DNA from: Adineta steineri | Lineage: Eukaryota > Rotifera > Eurotatoria > Adinetida > Adinetidae | Reading direction: 5' to 3' | Assembly: GCA_905250115.1 (NCBI GenBank) | Contig: CAJNOI010000058.1 | Span: 471,328-535,327 of the forward strand | Length of the DNA: 64,000 nt | Shown here: piece after piece, positions 50,099-64,000 of the stretch | Numbering within the stretch: the first letter of the stretch is position 1 | Layout of the letters: each line of letters begins with the position of its first letter | Notes under the pieces: model-generated | Seen by the model: only the letters and a program-made list of their open reading frames with translations | Database searches by the model: none | Told to the model about the DNA's origin: nothing | Made by a program: the position numbers and the translations under genes

Positions 50099-53000
50099 TT
50101 AATGTTCAATTTGAACGAGTGCAGGAAATGTTTTCATACGTAAACGTTCAACTTCAGCACGTAAATAAGCAACTTCTTGTGCTTGTGCTTTAGCTAGATC
50201 AACTAAACGACGACGACGTACGACTTGATGAATACGTTCTTGTTGATCAGCTTTCGATTGTTCAATAATTCGTTGATCGATAATATTTTTTCTTTCATAT
50301 AGATTAACATTTGCATTTTGTAGAGCTTCATCAACAGCTAATGTTATATTAGCAATAGATAGATTATCATGTTGTAATTTTTGAAGTTCATTATCTTTTA
50401 TCATTTGTTGTTCATCAAAACGCTACGAGAAAAAAAAGCGAATTTAATAGAGAATTATAAAATAAAATAATTAACACAAACTTGTCTCATTTTTTCAATA
50501 GTTGCTTCTAACATTTGTAATTCACGTTGCTTTTGTGATTCAAATGATGCATCATTTCTACATGCTAAATATTCTTGAATATTTCGTGTAACTTTAAGAT
50601 ATGTTATATCTTGTGCACGTTGTTTTAAATCAGCTATTTCATATATTAATTTTTCTTTTTCCCTATTTATAAAAAAAACGAAATGCTTTTTTTTTGCGAA
50701 ATAAATAAATACTATTACCATGTATTTGATTGTATTTCATTAATAACACCTTTGGATTTGTCCATTTGACGAATTTTATAATTTGCAGATTCCTATAGGA
50801 AAATAAACGATTGAAATTTGTATAAAAAATAAGTATAATTACAATTATTGATTCATTTAAATCTTCAACTTCACGTCGATGAATAAGTTCAACATCATTA
50901 TTTCGATATTGATTTGGAGGATTTTCAGCGGGTTTCTCTTCGATTTCAACTTGACCTTGTTTAAGAACAATTTGTACATATAAATCAACCATATCATCAA
51001 TACGAGCATCTTTCGTTCTATATATTTTCAAATAGAATAAATAATCATATAAATATAACATACGTGATAAGAAGACTTTGTAATTGATCAAATTCAGTAC
51101 TTTTGTGTGTTAATTCACCATCACGTAAATTTTTTAAATTTTTAATCATTATTTCTTCTTGTTCTTGTTGTCGTAACTAAAATTATAAGTATACTATCAT
51201 CTATCTCGTTTAAATAAAATTGATTTATCGACAATACAAATAAATATTTTATAATATAATAAATACTATGAAATGTTTTTTTTTTTTCGAATGAATAATA
51301 ATCGATAATTAATGAAGCAGGGTTTTTTTTTTTTGGGTGAAGATAGTGATGGTGATAATAGTGATTAAAATAAAAGCTATATATATATATTTATAGATAA
51401 TTAACAATAATATATAAAGCATTGTAACAACATTTAACCAACCTCCATGTTTTGTATATCGTCGTAAAACTGATCAAATTCTAAAGTCTCTTCGGTACTA
51501 TTCTGTTGTATATATTCCTAATTTACAGTAGATGAAGAAAGAACTTTTTAAACTTCGTCAATAGAGGACAGGGAGAAGCAGTGGACTTCGTTCATAAAGT
51601 CTCCGTCATTTTCCCCTTGAGCGTATCATACATATTTAAACTTAATCGTATATCTTTTCTTTAAGCAAAAACTAGTTGAAAAGTGTACTGAAATCGTGAA
51701 AATATTTACAAGGTATTGCATGCTTTTGAATAGATGCTAAGTGCAATATTCTACCATAAAGCTAGAAGCATTGTTGTTCTATTCATTATCTAATATTTGA
51801 ACTATATTCAATTATTATAGTGTAGTTGGAAAATATAGTTCATTATGGTTTTTTATTCTGATAAGATTAGATTTCAAAAGAATTGTATTGACTTACTTCT
51901 CGATCAAGTTCGGTACGTTTTTTTCGAAAATCAACAAAACGTTCCCAAACAGTTCGAACAATATTTGGTGGTGCATTTGTAAATGCATCAGCTTCTGCTT
52001 GTATTCTCTCAAGTTCAAGTTCAATTAAACGCATTTGCCGAGCTGAATACGGATTTAAATCATCTGCTGTTTTAGCTTGTTTAACTCTAGAATTGAAAAT
52101 AAAGATTTTAAGAAAATAAAATTTGTGTATTTTTTACTTCGCTCGTTTAGCTAATAAACGTTTAAGTGGATCCTGTAATGTTGATGGAACATCAGCAAAT
52201 TCACGAGGAAATTGTTTATCAAATGTATCTTCCGATTTTAATTGTCGTTTTTCAGCATCAACTTTAACAACAGCATCTTCCAAAGCACGTTTTGAAAGTT
52301 CAAGTTCTTGAACTTTAGTTTCGACTAATTTAGCACGATTTTCATATATTTGTTCTAATTCTTCAATAAGTTGGTCTTTAACTAAAGAATATACTATACG
52401 ACTAATTTTTAATTCTTCCTAAAAATAAAAATCGATATAGATTTTTTTTGTTCGTTTATTTCAAATCGATATACTTCAATAACTGCTGTTTGAGCTGTAA
52501 TACGTCTTCGATGTAATTGTGATAAGACTTGATCAAATGCTAGACAACTTTCTGTAATTTGTTCATTGATTTTACTTGATTCAGCAGTTAAAACCTAATA
52601 TTTATATTGGGTAGAGTTAAAATTCTTAATTTTAATTAATACAAACTTTTCGTAATTTTTCTCTTTCTTCTTGTTGTTCTTTAACTTTTTGTAAATATTG
52701 TTGATAAGCTTGTTTTTCTGTCTCTGTCCATTCTTCTTCAGGTTTTTCAAGTGCAAATGCTGGTTTAGGAATTTCCTTTTTCAATTCATCTTCTCGTCGA
52801 ACTTGTAAAACACCATTCATCATATCAATAAGACCACGTTCACGCCAATTATCAAGTCTTTCCATTTCACGTCGACGTTCTTCATTCAGTCGTTGTTCTT
52901 CTAATAATCTTAATTGTTCCGGTGTATAATATCTTTCCACTTTAATCTTAAATAGTCATACAGAGACTTATGATCACTAGTATATTTCATTTGTAAATAA

Positions 53001-56000
53001 CATACCTCACTATCTTTAACTTCAAATAATAATTGTGGTTTTTCTTTTTCAGTTAAATCTGGTTCCCAAACAGGTGTTGTATCATCTAAATCTGAATTGA
53101 TTTGTTTAATACGTATATTTCGTTCACGAATTTTAGCTAATTCTTGTGATTTACGTTGATAGATATTCTCAAATTCTTTATTAAATGCTTCTTTGATTTT
53201 ATAGATTAAATCATTTATTAAAACAATCTGTGTCCATTTTTGTTCATGAGTATATAATTCAAATTGACTATAGAGTACAGATGTATCAACTTGAAATTCA
53301 TTACTAACAGAACCAAGTAAAGCAGTGGATTGTTTAATTTGTTCACGTTGTTCTTCATCATTTTCTCCTACTGCTGGTTCTTCACGTTTAGCTTCTTGTG
53401 CATTGGAATTTTCTGTTAAAATTTGTCGTCGAATTTTTCTTTCTCCAATTTCAATACGTCGTCGTTCAATAACTTGACGAATATATTCTAATTCATCAAG
53501 ACTACGTGGTACTAATGGGTAATTTTCAACAGCAATTGGTGTAACTTGTTTACGATTTGGATTTACAATACCCTAAATTAAATAAGAAGATTAATTCATT
53601 AGAATATAATCAGAGGAAAGTACCTCAATACATCGTCCTTTTACTGTCATTGCATCCCAACATTGTTGTTTAATAACTTCACGTTTCATAAGGCGTTTAA
53701 GATTTTCTGTTATAGTTTCATCACGCACCTTTTTTTTATAAAATAATGTATTTAATTATTAAGAAAAAAATATAAAATTATTAACATACTTTAACAACCA
53801 TAGCATCTCTTTCTTTACGTTGTCTTTCTTGTTCTTCACTATCTAAATCGAATTCTCGTTGATCAAGTCGAGCTTTATCTTCTCGTTTATCATTAACTGT
53901 CATTAAATCACGAATCTATATAATATAAAATGTAGTTTTTTTAAATACAATAAAACAAAAGTCATACTTCTTGTCGTATATGATCAAGTTCATTACGAAT
54001 TTCAATTTTCGATGTTAAATGTGCATCAAGATTTTGTAATGTCGTCTGAAAGTAAACATTTTTTTTAATATTAAATCCTTTGAATAAAAATAATTAACAA
54101 ACTTCATATTCTTTTAATTGTGTCCATGATGAATCTTCTTTCGGTGGTGATGGTGGTGTCATATTAACTTCTTGAAATTTCGTTTCATAATCTTTCTATA
54201 CATACAGAAAATTTGAATAAATATAGAAAAAAACAAAGCTAAGTTACTTACAAATCGATCATGAATACGTTCAAATAAACTTGATCGTGTATTTTTAAAA
54301 CTTGTAAGATGTGTTAAATTTCTCATTTTACGATTATAATCATCTGATGCATGACCACCACGTGACGTAAGTCTACCAGCATATCTAAAATCGAATTTTG
54401 ATATTATTTATTCTATTGATTAAATTTCAAAGTACTTTGTTTGATAAACAGCAATTGAACTATCTTCAGCAATTGAAACAATATATTTTGAATCAACACT
54501 CCAAGCAGATTTATGACAGCCACCTGAAAGTAAAGTATGTGCTGGTATTGATGATTCCACTGCCTTTAAAAGAGAAAAACAAAGATTATTCATAAATATT
54601 TTTCAATAAAATCAGTACCATATTCGAAGCACGAATAATTGACATAATTCCATCACGACTCATTCCAATAATCCATGATGGTATTGCTTTATTTTTGTAT
54701 AAATGACCACCAGCAGAAGGTAAACCAGCAAGTGAGTCTTGTGCTTCAACGCTAATTAATTTTCCCAACTAAACAAATAAGATATATGTCTATCGAAAAG
54801 AATTAATTTAAAAAATAATAAAAGCAAAAATCAATTTTTCTATTATACATCTCGTTTTGTTTTTAATCGACGATTTTTTAAATCCTGTATAAGAAAATAA
54901 TCAATGTATATCAATCATTAAACATTAAATAAATCATATCAGAGCATAGAATAGCAATGTGCAAAAATTGTATATTCTCACGCCTCGTCGTCCTCGTCGT
55001 TCAACTTTATTCTGTTTATGCATGTGTATATATATATCAATCGATTTGAAAAGATTCTTTTTACCTTGCCACTTTCTTCAGGTATACGACACATTCGTAA
55101 AGTTTTTCCACCCATTGTAATTAATTGATTTTTAGCTGTGATAAGAAAATCTTCGATTGTTTCATGAATTGCAAAGAATGTTTTTGTAATTATTTTTGTT
55201 GTTGAATCATTTATAAAATAATCGCCTAATGATGCAGCACGACTTTCTATTTAAATTAAATATAAATTAATTCAATTTAATTTGTTTTTTTTTACCTCGA
55301 TGTTGTTGCCAATCAAAATCAATAATCAGAAATCTTCCATGTTTTTCTGTTTTTGTTGTTAATGCAACCATAATTCTCGTCTCATTTAATTTATCTTTAT
55401 AATGCTCATTATGTTCATCATCATTATCTGCATGTGGTTCATTCGAATCAGTACTATTATTTCGTTGATTATCAAATTCATCTAAATCAAGTGCAAATGG
55501 TTCACCATCAAGATCAGTTCGATAAATTATTTGAAATATATCTTCTGCTGATGTTTCTTCACTTTTAATTTCCATAAAAAATAAACTATTATCAATACCA
55601 GCTGATACAAGTAATGTACCACGTGAATTAAATTTAATACAACGTACATCATTTGAATGAACACGAACACGATGTATAAGACGGAAACCATCGTTATGGA
55701 TTTCAAAAACATAAAATATACCTGTTGTCGATGTTACAACAATTAAAGGTAAAACTGGACTTGCAACTACATGACTAATTTTTGCATTATCAATTTGTGT
55801 AAAATATTTTCTTGATCCATCAGATATTGACCAAGCTTCTAAAGCACCAGTATCTCGTACTGTTATAACTAATTCACTTGCAGGACTAAGAATTGTCACA
55901 TCAACTATTTTTCCAAGTGCAGTTGGAACAATTACAACTGGTTTTTGTTCCATGGTTAATAAATCAATTATATTAATACCTTTTGTCGAACAAATAAATA

Positions 56001-57397
56001 AATTTGTATAATTTTGATTAAATTTTATTGAACTTAATTTTGATTTTAATTCTATAATATCGTTAACATTCGTAGCTTCTTGTAATGTAGCATCTTGATT
56101 TTCAAATGTTATTAAACGAATTATACTATCTGCACCAGCACAAAATAGACCATGTTGATGTAAACCCATTTTTTTAAACATTCCAATTGAACCTTGTGCT
56201 TTCATTGTTGATTCATCTGCAAAATGTGTTGTACGAAATGGTTGTCTATCACGATCAAATTGTAAAACAACTTGAATAAGAGAATCAGCAGCTGTACCAA
56301 TAAATACATAACCTTTATCACCCCAACAAAATGATGTAGCAACATGTTCAATTTTTTCATCGATATATGTTTGAAAAGCTTCTTCATTTTCAGTATCAAA
56401 TGCTAGAAAAAAAAGAAAGATATTATCATATCTAGAGAAAATTAATCGAGTATATACATACCGACAAGTTTTACACTTGTTCCTTGATCAATTCCAATCG
56501 TACTATCGACTAATGTAAATGAAAATCGACTTGGAAAATGTCGAATAACATCAGCAACTAAAATATTATATTAAAAGAAAAAGAAACGTTCTATTATTTT
56601 GTTTTTCATACTGTTAACTGAATCTGATTGTTCTTTTTTTGTTTGTTGATGTGTTGGTTGATTATGAGCAATAGTTTGATTAAATAATTCTAAAGGTAAT
56701 TGTCTTTCAAATAAAACATATTTATCACTACGTCGTTCACATGTATAAAAATTAATTTGATCACTATAAAGTATTCCAATATCAAACCAAGAGTTTGGAT
56801 TAAAACTTATTTCTACTAATTGTTTTTTTGTTGTTTCACATTGTGCTAATTTTATTCCAGTACGCCAATTCCAAATTGTTAATAAATAATCTGGTGCAGT
56901 TGATAAAGATAATAATTCATCAGTTGCAGAAAATTCCAAAGCAGTATATTCAAATTCAGCTCCACCTTTAAATTGTTTTATTTCGTTTAATGATGGATAT
57001 TCATGTAAATGAATTATAGGTGATTTTTGATAATCAGCATATGCAAATAAATGTGTATCAGCATTGCCAGCCTTCAAAGAAAATATTCAGATAGTTTATT
57101 TTTATTACAAAATAAGAAACATACGATCACTCCAACACCAATTCCATTTGCTTGAAATGTTTGAGATTTTGGATAGTCTTCATCGAGGAAATCATGAAAA
57201 CGTAAACCATCATCAATAGCATAGAAAATAACTGTTGGATCGGCAAAAGCAATCGGTTGACCATGGTAACCACTTGACCACCTGAATAAAATAGAAAGAT
57301 CTTATTTAAAATATATATTAAATAGCATTTATGTATCAAACCATCGTGAAAGTGTGAGAGGTTTAGCTGATTGTAGTCGATGTGCACGTACAGCCAT
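50099..57397 (-). CDS. CFAP43: Cilia- and flagella-associated protein 43 (WD repeats plus coiled coil)
   Basis: A many-exon gene on the minus strand. It starts MAVRAHRLQSAKPLTLSRW at 57397 and stops at 50099-50101. The N-terminal half (about 57397-54200) encodes WD-type propeller repeats such as YTALEFSATDELLSL, LLTIWNWRTG and DVRCIKFNSRGTLLVSAGID. The C-terminal half (about 54180-50099) is almost entirely Glu/Lys/Arg/Gln-rich coiled coil. It includes RGLIDMMNGVLQVRREDELK, a motif I associate with CFAP43 and its relative CFAP44. A short exon at about 51452-51520 (ETLEFDQFYDDIQNME) bridges an otherwise long intron region. CFAP43 with CFAP44 tethers inner-arm dynein f/I1 to the axonemal doublet and is needed for normal beating of motile cilia. 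A gene of this size and layout fits the family; I did not fix every exon boundary. Confidence 0.85.
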
Positions 57398-57660
57398 TGA
57401 GAAATAAATAACTTAATATTTAAGTTATTGTTTGCTCTGAATGAAAATTTTTATTATTGCCATTTCATATATTTGAAACTAGGCAACGACCGTTGAGATG
57501 TCGCATTCATCTATTCTCTTTCGATTATAAATCAACCAATGATTAATATCCATCAATTTTTCTTTCTCTAGATTAGTTTTTTTTTCGAATAAATTTCATG
57601 TTTCGAAAAAAAGTTTATCATTGATTAATAATAAATTATTGCATCAGTTTATCATTAATT
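57398..57660. promoter_or_regulatory. Likely bidirectional promoter between CFAP43 and the MPLKIP-like gene
   Basis: Only 263 bp separate two start codons on opposite strands, so both promoters must share this stretch or overlap. It is AT-rich with poly-T runs. An imperfect inverted repeat around 57585-57630 uses TTTTTTCGAA / TTTCGAAAAAAA. No TATA box or X-box motif could be assigned with confidence. Confidence 0.55.
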
Positions 57661-58175
57661 ATGGATCCAAATATAAACTCTCAAGGATTACCACCAACTG
57701 AATCCCTCGATTCTTATCAACCATTTAATTCCAATCCATCATCATGGCAAGATTCTTCATCTCATTTTCGAGCACAAGGTCATTATCAAGGTACATTTTA
57801 TATTAATAAATTATATTTTCATAATTAAATTATTGTTGTTCATTTAAAGGTCCTTATCCAACATCAAATCCTCGAATACGTCAACATGGAGGTTAGTTTT
57901 TAATTATTATACAGTCTTTTAGATAAGTAGTTTTTTTTATTATAGAATTTCAACAACGGGGTCGATATTCATACAATAAACGTGGTGGTGGATATCGTCC
58001 ACAAAATCGAGAATCAGATAATAATTCATATCAATCAACTACGACTAATTATTCTGATCGTAATTTTAAAGGATTTTTTCGTTCAAATATGTTAGAAGAT
58101 CCTTGGGTTAATTTAAAACCACAAAAAGTACCATCTGATGGTACAACATTAGTATTTGATTCAACAAATCAATAA
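57661..58175 (+). CDS. MPLKIP/TTDN1-like short disordered protein
   Basis: Three exons (57661-57790, 57850-57891, 57946-58175) join to 133 aa. The body is rich in Ser, Gln, Asn, Arg and Gly, with an RG-rich patch (RGRYSYNKRGGGYRPQNR). The C-terminus has FFRSNMLEDPWVNLKP, which matches the conserved MLEDPW core of M-phase-specific PLK1-interacting protein (TTDN1). In humans that protein associates with the intron-lariat debranching and splicing machinery, and its loss causes non-photosensitive trichothiodystrophy. The match rests on one short motif plus composition. The usual length is about 180 aa, so this copy is short. It is head-to-head with CFAP43. Confidence 0.68.
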
Positions 58176-59191
58176 AAAAAACTCTGTACTACTTATTTTT
58201 TTGTTGCTGATTATTCAATTCTTTTGGTCATAAATTATCTTTATTTTTCAGATAATAACAAATACATAATATTTGTCTTTAAACAGATTTAAAATATAAA
58301 AAATTCATTTTTTGATAGAAATTTTTATCTATTTGTGAATAAGTATATATATATACGTAAAGTGTTGACACGTGACATACGAGGATATATATTTTAATCT
58401 CAATGTCAGAGATGTTAAAGAGAAGAAACAATGTGGGTAGATAGACGAGCGGGGCGCCTATGTAGATTGATATACATGAAAGATAGTATACCTCATTTAC
58501 TGCTGTCTAATACTGAATATATATTTCTGATCTTGTCATCATGCAATATAGAAAACTAATATGCTTTTTCAAGTAGAATAACAAAAATGGTTGTTTGATC
58601 TATAAGAGATCAATTTTAGTAGATTCAATTCATTAGAAGATTTTATTTAGTATTTGATTTTTACGGATCAATAATAACACGAATTGATTGTCGAGAAAGA
58701 ATGAGAGAGTATGTAAAATAAGACATTTTTCTATATGTCAATCATTACAGTACGATTGTTTTTGTAATTTGTCAACGTTCTTAGCGAGATTAGATATATA
58801 TTCTTGAATGATTATATTAATGTCACTATAAATACTGTAGGTTATAAGGTAGACATCAAATATTTTATTCTTAACATATAACAACGATGATTACTTGTAT
58901 TAACTAATATACGCAGTAAAAAAAAAAGTTACTCTACTAACGGTTAATCTTTATCTATATCTCTCTTTGATTTAAGAGAGAGTGCAATATATATATATAC
59001 GCAGCGCCCACTAACTACACAAATATAGGAAGACATTAACAAATAAGAGGGAAAAAAATATAGAACATGGAGGTTGCAGTTTTACTTCTTTATCATTGAT
59101 GAGAGTACAATATAATAATTGAAACTTATCCAATGTGTACAAGAGATTAACCAAAAGCAATTATTTATGTAAGTATGAAATTCATTTTTAG
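58176..59191. other. Intergenic, no gene seen
   Basis: About 1 kb of AT-rich sequence with a small hairpin (TCTCTCTTT and AAGAGAGAG, about 58961-58982) and short AT microsatellites. A TTTTAG site ends directly at the next start codon, so the last bases may be a 5' splice-acceptor context, not leader sequence. Confidence 0.45.
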
Positions 59192-60982
<1,791 letters not shown>

Positions 60983-61049
60983 AAAAAAAGAAAAACTGAT
61001 TTTCTATGGAACAGCATTATATTTTAAAAAAAAAACTTTATACTTTCAG
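60983..61049 (+). promoter_or_regulatory. 67-bp intercistronic gap with acceptor site: candidate trans-splicing operon junction
   Basis: From the NDUFAF7 stop to the triokinase ATG there are only 67 bp, containing no AATAAA. The gap is A-rich, then T-rich, and ends TTTCAG directly against the ATG. That is a good 3' splice acceptor with no room for a normal 5' exon. Two readings fit: a spliced-leader operon junction, or a small promoter plus an intron reaching back into NDUFAF7. Rotifers are known to trans-splice leaders. Confidence 0.5.
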
Positions 61050-63188
61050 ATGCCGGGATATTTTATAAACGAGATAAATTCATGTGTAGATGATTCACTT
61101 ACTGGTTATGTTCGTGCACATAGTCATTTGGAATTAGTAGGTCGAGCTGTTATTACACGATCACAAGTTCCATCAGTAGCTGTTATTAGTGGAAGTGGCT
61201 CTGGTCATGAACCAGCTACGGTAAGAATTAAATAGAAAAAATATATTAAATTGACAATTAATTATTTAGGTCGGTTTTGTTGGTCGTGGATTATTAAGCG
61301 CTTGTAAAAGAATTTTGTTTTAAATAAATAATTACAGTTTTTATTTATAGGTATATCGGGTTCAATATTTGCATCACCACCATCATCTGATATATTTCGA
61401 CTTATTATTGAAATGAAACGTCGTGGTGCTAAACAAATACTTTTAATTATTTTAAATTACACCGGAGATCGACTTAATTTTGGTTTAGCTATGGAACGTG
61501 CTCGAGAATTATCTATTGATATTGATATGTTAGTTGTAGCTGATGATGCTGCTGTTAATAATTCTATTGGGTAGAGAAATAAGAAAAAAAAGAAATTTGA
61601 TTAATCATTGATGAGATATTTTTATCTTTTATTAGACCTCGAGGTTTAGCTGGATTATTATTAGTTATCAAAATTGCAGGTGCATTAGCTGAACAAGGTA
61701 AAAATATGAGTGAAATTGTTGATGTATGTCAAAAAGTTCGAGGCCAACTTCGTACTATTGGATTATCTGCTTCTGGTATTCGAGCACCTGGTCAACAACA
61801 AGCATTTGAAGTAGAATTTGTTTAGATAAAAATCAATTTCTTATATTATTAAATTTAGTTATTTGAAGATGAAATGGAACTTGGTATGGGTATTCATGGT
61901 GAAAGTGGTGTACAAAAATTAAAACTTTTACCTTCACGACAAGCTATAGATCTAGCATTTGGTCAACTTATTCGTGGTACACGTGCCTTAGGGGTTAAAC
62001 GAGATGATAATGTACTTCTACTTGTAAACAATCTTGGTTTGTTGTTTTTTAATGAGTTTTAATCTTTCTAATTTATTATTTTATTTATCTCTAGGTGGTT
62101 GTTCAAATCTTGAATTAGGCATTATCCTTAAAGATGCTATTGAAAATTTAGAGCATCGTGCATTACATGTTAAACGTGTTATATGTGGTGAATTGATGAC
62201 ATCATTTAATATGAAAGGTTTTTCATTAACATTACTTAAATTAACAACAGATATGAGTACAACTATATTGAATTTACTTGATTCACCAACTGAAGCTTTT
62301 GCTTGGCCAAAAATAATTAGTCCAACACAATTATCAACTAGTATTCAAACATTATCAGATTCACTTGAATTTAATGAACAATTTAGTACACAACTAGTAA
62401 TTAAGTAAACATTTTTCTTTTTGAAATAAATAGAGAAAAGAAATTTCTTTCTTCTAGTGAATCTCATTTATTATTGGATCCACCTCTTGCTGAATTAATT
62501 AATCAAGCATTACATGCAGTTGTTAAAAAACTTCATAATGAAACAGATAAACTTAATCGATTAGATGCTGTATATGGTGATGGTGATACAGGTACAGCAT
62601 TCGCTCGAGCAGCTGATACAATTGCACAAGATCTTGCAAATGAAAAATTAGCATTAGATCGACCATCATCACTTTTTCGTCGTCTTGGTCTTATTGCTGA
62701 AAGTCGAATGGGTGGTACATGTGGAGCAAGTAAGGAAAAAAATGACAAAAAAAGTATTTTATTCAATATTTATCTTTTTTTTAGTCTGTGGTCTATTTTT
62801 TGCTGCAGTTGCAAAAAATTTACTATTATCTATTCCATCGGGTGTAATAATGAATAGTTTCAGTGATGCATTTGAAGCTGGTATACAATCAGTTGAATCA
62901 TATGCACGTGTACAACCAGGAGATAAAAGTTTACTAGATACACTTATTCCAACTGTTGATTTTATTAAATCAAAACGTGAACAACACGGTTTTACATCAC
63001 AAGATTGGAAAGAATTAGCTACAGTTGCTGAAAAAGCTGCATATGATACAAAAAATCTTATTGCAAAAGTTGGTCGAGCGTCATATACAAAATCCGTTGA
63101 TACACAAGTGATTGATCCTGGAGCTTATGCAGTTTATATTATTCTTCAAGCAATTAGTGATGTTTTCGCTAAAGCAACAACTCGTTAA
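61050..63188 (+). CDS. TKFC: Triokinase/FMN cyclase-type dihydroxyacetone kinase (DhaK-DhaL fusion)
   Basis: Eight exons: 61050-61220, 61270-61303, 61351-61570, 61636-61810, 61859-62036, 62095-62404, 62458-62729 and 62785-63188. All join in phase to 587 aa, the usual size. The DhaK half has SGSGSGHEPA, NYTGDRLNFGLA, MGIHGESGV (the His that covalently binds the ketone substrate) and LVNNLGGCSNLELG. The DhaL half has YGDGDTGTAFARA (the magnesium/ATP aspartates), ESRMGGTCGA and a closing GRASY motif. The enzyme phosphorylates dihydroxyacetone and glyceraldehyde with ATP in fructose and glycerol metabolism; animal forms also cyclise FAD to cyclic FMN. The start MPGYFINEIN aligns with the family N-terminus and abuts an acceptor-like TTTCAG. 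AATAAA follows the stop at about 63203. Confidence 0.93.
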
Positions 63189-63595
63189 AGATATTTTCTA
63201 ATAATAAATATACACTAAAAGATATATGTCTGTTTCTTTTTACTAGTCGCTTTGTTTTGTTTTTATTTTTCAAATATTGTTCTTTTAATGTTTTCTTTTC
63301 TCAAATATTTCTACTAAATTATTCTCTATGAACTTTTAATATCATTCATTCAATGAAAATTGAATATCATATTGTTGAACAAAGTGCAATCAAACAGTAA
63401 TTTATATCTAACAAAAAACGAATGTTTTATTTTTATTTATACTAAACATATTTTTTTAAAGTGAATTTAAAATTAGTTCTGACATTTTATTGTTTAAATT
63501 GTATATACATGTATGTTTTTTTTTAATAAATATTTTTCTATGCTTATTTTTCTACTGATAAATAGTAATATATGATTACGTGGTTTTTTTTGTAG
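63189..63595. other. Intergenic, no gene seen
   Basis: T-rich spacer with polyadenylation-like AATAAA sites just after triokinase and again near 63525. It ends in a poly-T tract plus GTAG directly before the next ATG, again an acceptor-like context. Confidence 0.5.
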
Positions 63596-63675
63596 ATGGC
63601 AACGTTTAAAGATGGTGATCATGCTGTTTTAACATGTAATGATCGAACAAAAATTGTGCAAATTCGAAAAGAACG
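63596..63675 (+). CDS. First exon of a probable TRMT6-like tRNA m1A58 methyltransferase subunit (rest outside window)
   Basis: Twenty-six codons start MATFKDGDHAVLTCNDRTKI and end in RKER at a GTAAGA donor. The pattern of a short N-terminus, then D-G-D-x-x-x-L, then a K-x-V-Q-I-R-K turn, resembles the start of TRM6/TRMT6, the tRNA-binding non-catalytic subunit of the nuclear tRNA adenine-58 methyltransferase. With so little sequence this is a weak assignment; other small beta-barrel N-termini could look the same. The following intron runs past the window end and contains a repeat-like patch. A TTTGTAG acceptor-like site lies directly before the ATG. Confidence 0.4.
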
Positions 63676-63914
63676 GTAAGAATATGTCTTCCTCGAAAAA
63701 ATTAGAAGTAAACATAATCTGTTGATACTTTATTAGTTAAGATTCATCAATATATGTATAAAGAAGAATGTCTGCTCTTTAGCATTCGGCCCGTATAATA
63801 GCTAGTGTCACTGAACTTGCCATAGTAGTCCTCTAGGTTAAGAGGGAGTTGAGTGAAATCTCACCCACTTTATGAAAAGCGAAAATTCTCTTATGTAAAG
63901 TGTGGGTGTGGCAT

Positions 63915-63958
63915 GACTGACTGAGCATATTGGTAAAGAGCACTCACGTCCAAGATTA
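63915..63958 (+). repeat. Possible tRNA-derived SINE fragment
   Basis: The stretch CTGAGCATATTGGTAAAGAG followed by CACTCACGTCCAAGATTA resembles the D-arm and anticodon-arm part of a tRNA-like SINE head (compare the common GGTAAGAGCACTC pattern with an A box). No B box follows before AT-rich sequence, so if real it is truncated. It sits inside the first intron of the TRMT6-like gene next to GC-richer sequence (about 63775-63915) that includes a small hairpin (CACCCACTTTA / TAAAGTGTGGGTG). Confidence 0.3.
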
Positions 63959-64000
63959 GATAGAAAAATGTACCTATGATTATCAACCAAATATATATAT

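Noticed and set aside
53700..54800. Separate small genes in the CFAP43 region
   Set aside because: The short open frames are individual coiled-coil or WD exons of one minus-strand gene.

Overview
The window is eukaryotic and almost certainly animal. It is AT-rich and gene-dense, with many GT-AG introns of only about 45-65 bp. The gene content is metazoan: contactin, kinase-myosin III, an alpha-type nicotinic receptor, CFAP43 for motile cilia, and NDUFAF7. Compactness, tiny introns, splice-acceptor-like sites directly before several start codons, and a bacterial/plant-type UDP-sugar epimerase together suggest a rotifer, probably bdelloid. That is an inference, not proof. All gene models below were built by hand by joining exons at GT/AG sites and checking reading phase. 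Where I give an amino-acid total, the exons sum to a whole number of codons with no internal stop.

Layout. 1-5.5 kb: 3' part of a GH18 chitinase-like gene (+), a secreted ADAM/reprolysin-type metalloprotease with ShK and EGF modules (-), and a small four-helix membrane protein (-). 5.5-12.3 kb: about 2 kb with no recognisable gene, then a GPI-anchored contactin with an N-terminal C-type lectin domain (-). 14.7-22.9 kb: class III myosin (kinase + motor + IQ) (+), with a foldback transposon in one intron and a very large insert in the motor. 24.0-27.3 kb: nicotinic receptor alpha subunit (+). 28.5-29.6 kb: RPF1 ribosome biogenesis factor (-). 30.9-34.5 kb: UDP-glucuronate 4-epimerase-like enzyme (+) and an alpha/beta-hydrolase-fold protein lacking a normal catalytic triad (+). 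35.0-46.7 kb: a 35-exon, 2,959-aa Roco protein joining an MBT-like module, leucine-rich repeats, an EF-hand-like loop, Roc-COR and two TIR-like domains (+). 47.5-50.0 kb: a large disordered protein (+). 50.1-57.4 kb: CFAP43 (-). 57.7-58.2 kb: MPLKIP-like protein (+), head-to-head with CFAP43. 59.2-63.2 kb: NDUFAF7 (+) and triokinase/DHA kinase (+), only 67 bp apart. 63.6 kb to the end: first exon of a probable TRMT6-like gene (+).

These are mostly unrelated housekeeping, neuronal and ciliary genes, not one pathway. The standout is the MBT-LRR-Roc-COR-TIR-TIR protein. Its parts are a GTPase switch, a possible calcium input, a possible methyl-lysine or peptide reader and a TIR effector, which together look like an innate immune or cell-death sensor not among the animal Roco architectures I know. 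The NDUFAF7/triokinase pair is the best candidate for a trans-spliced operon.
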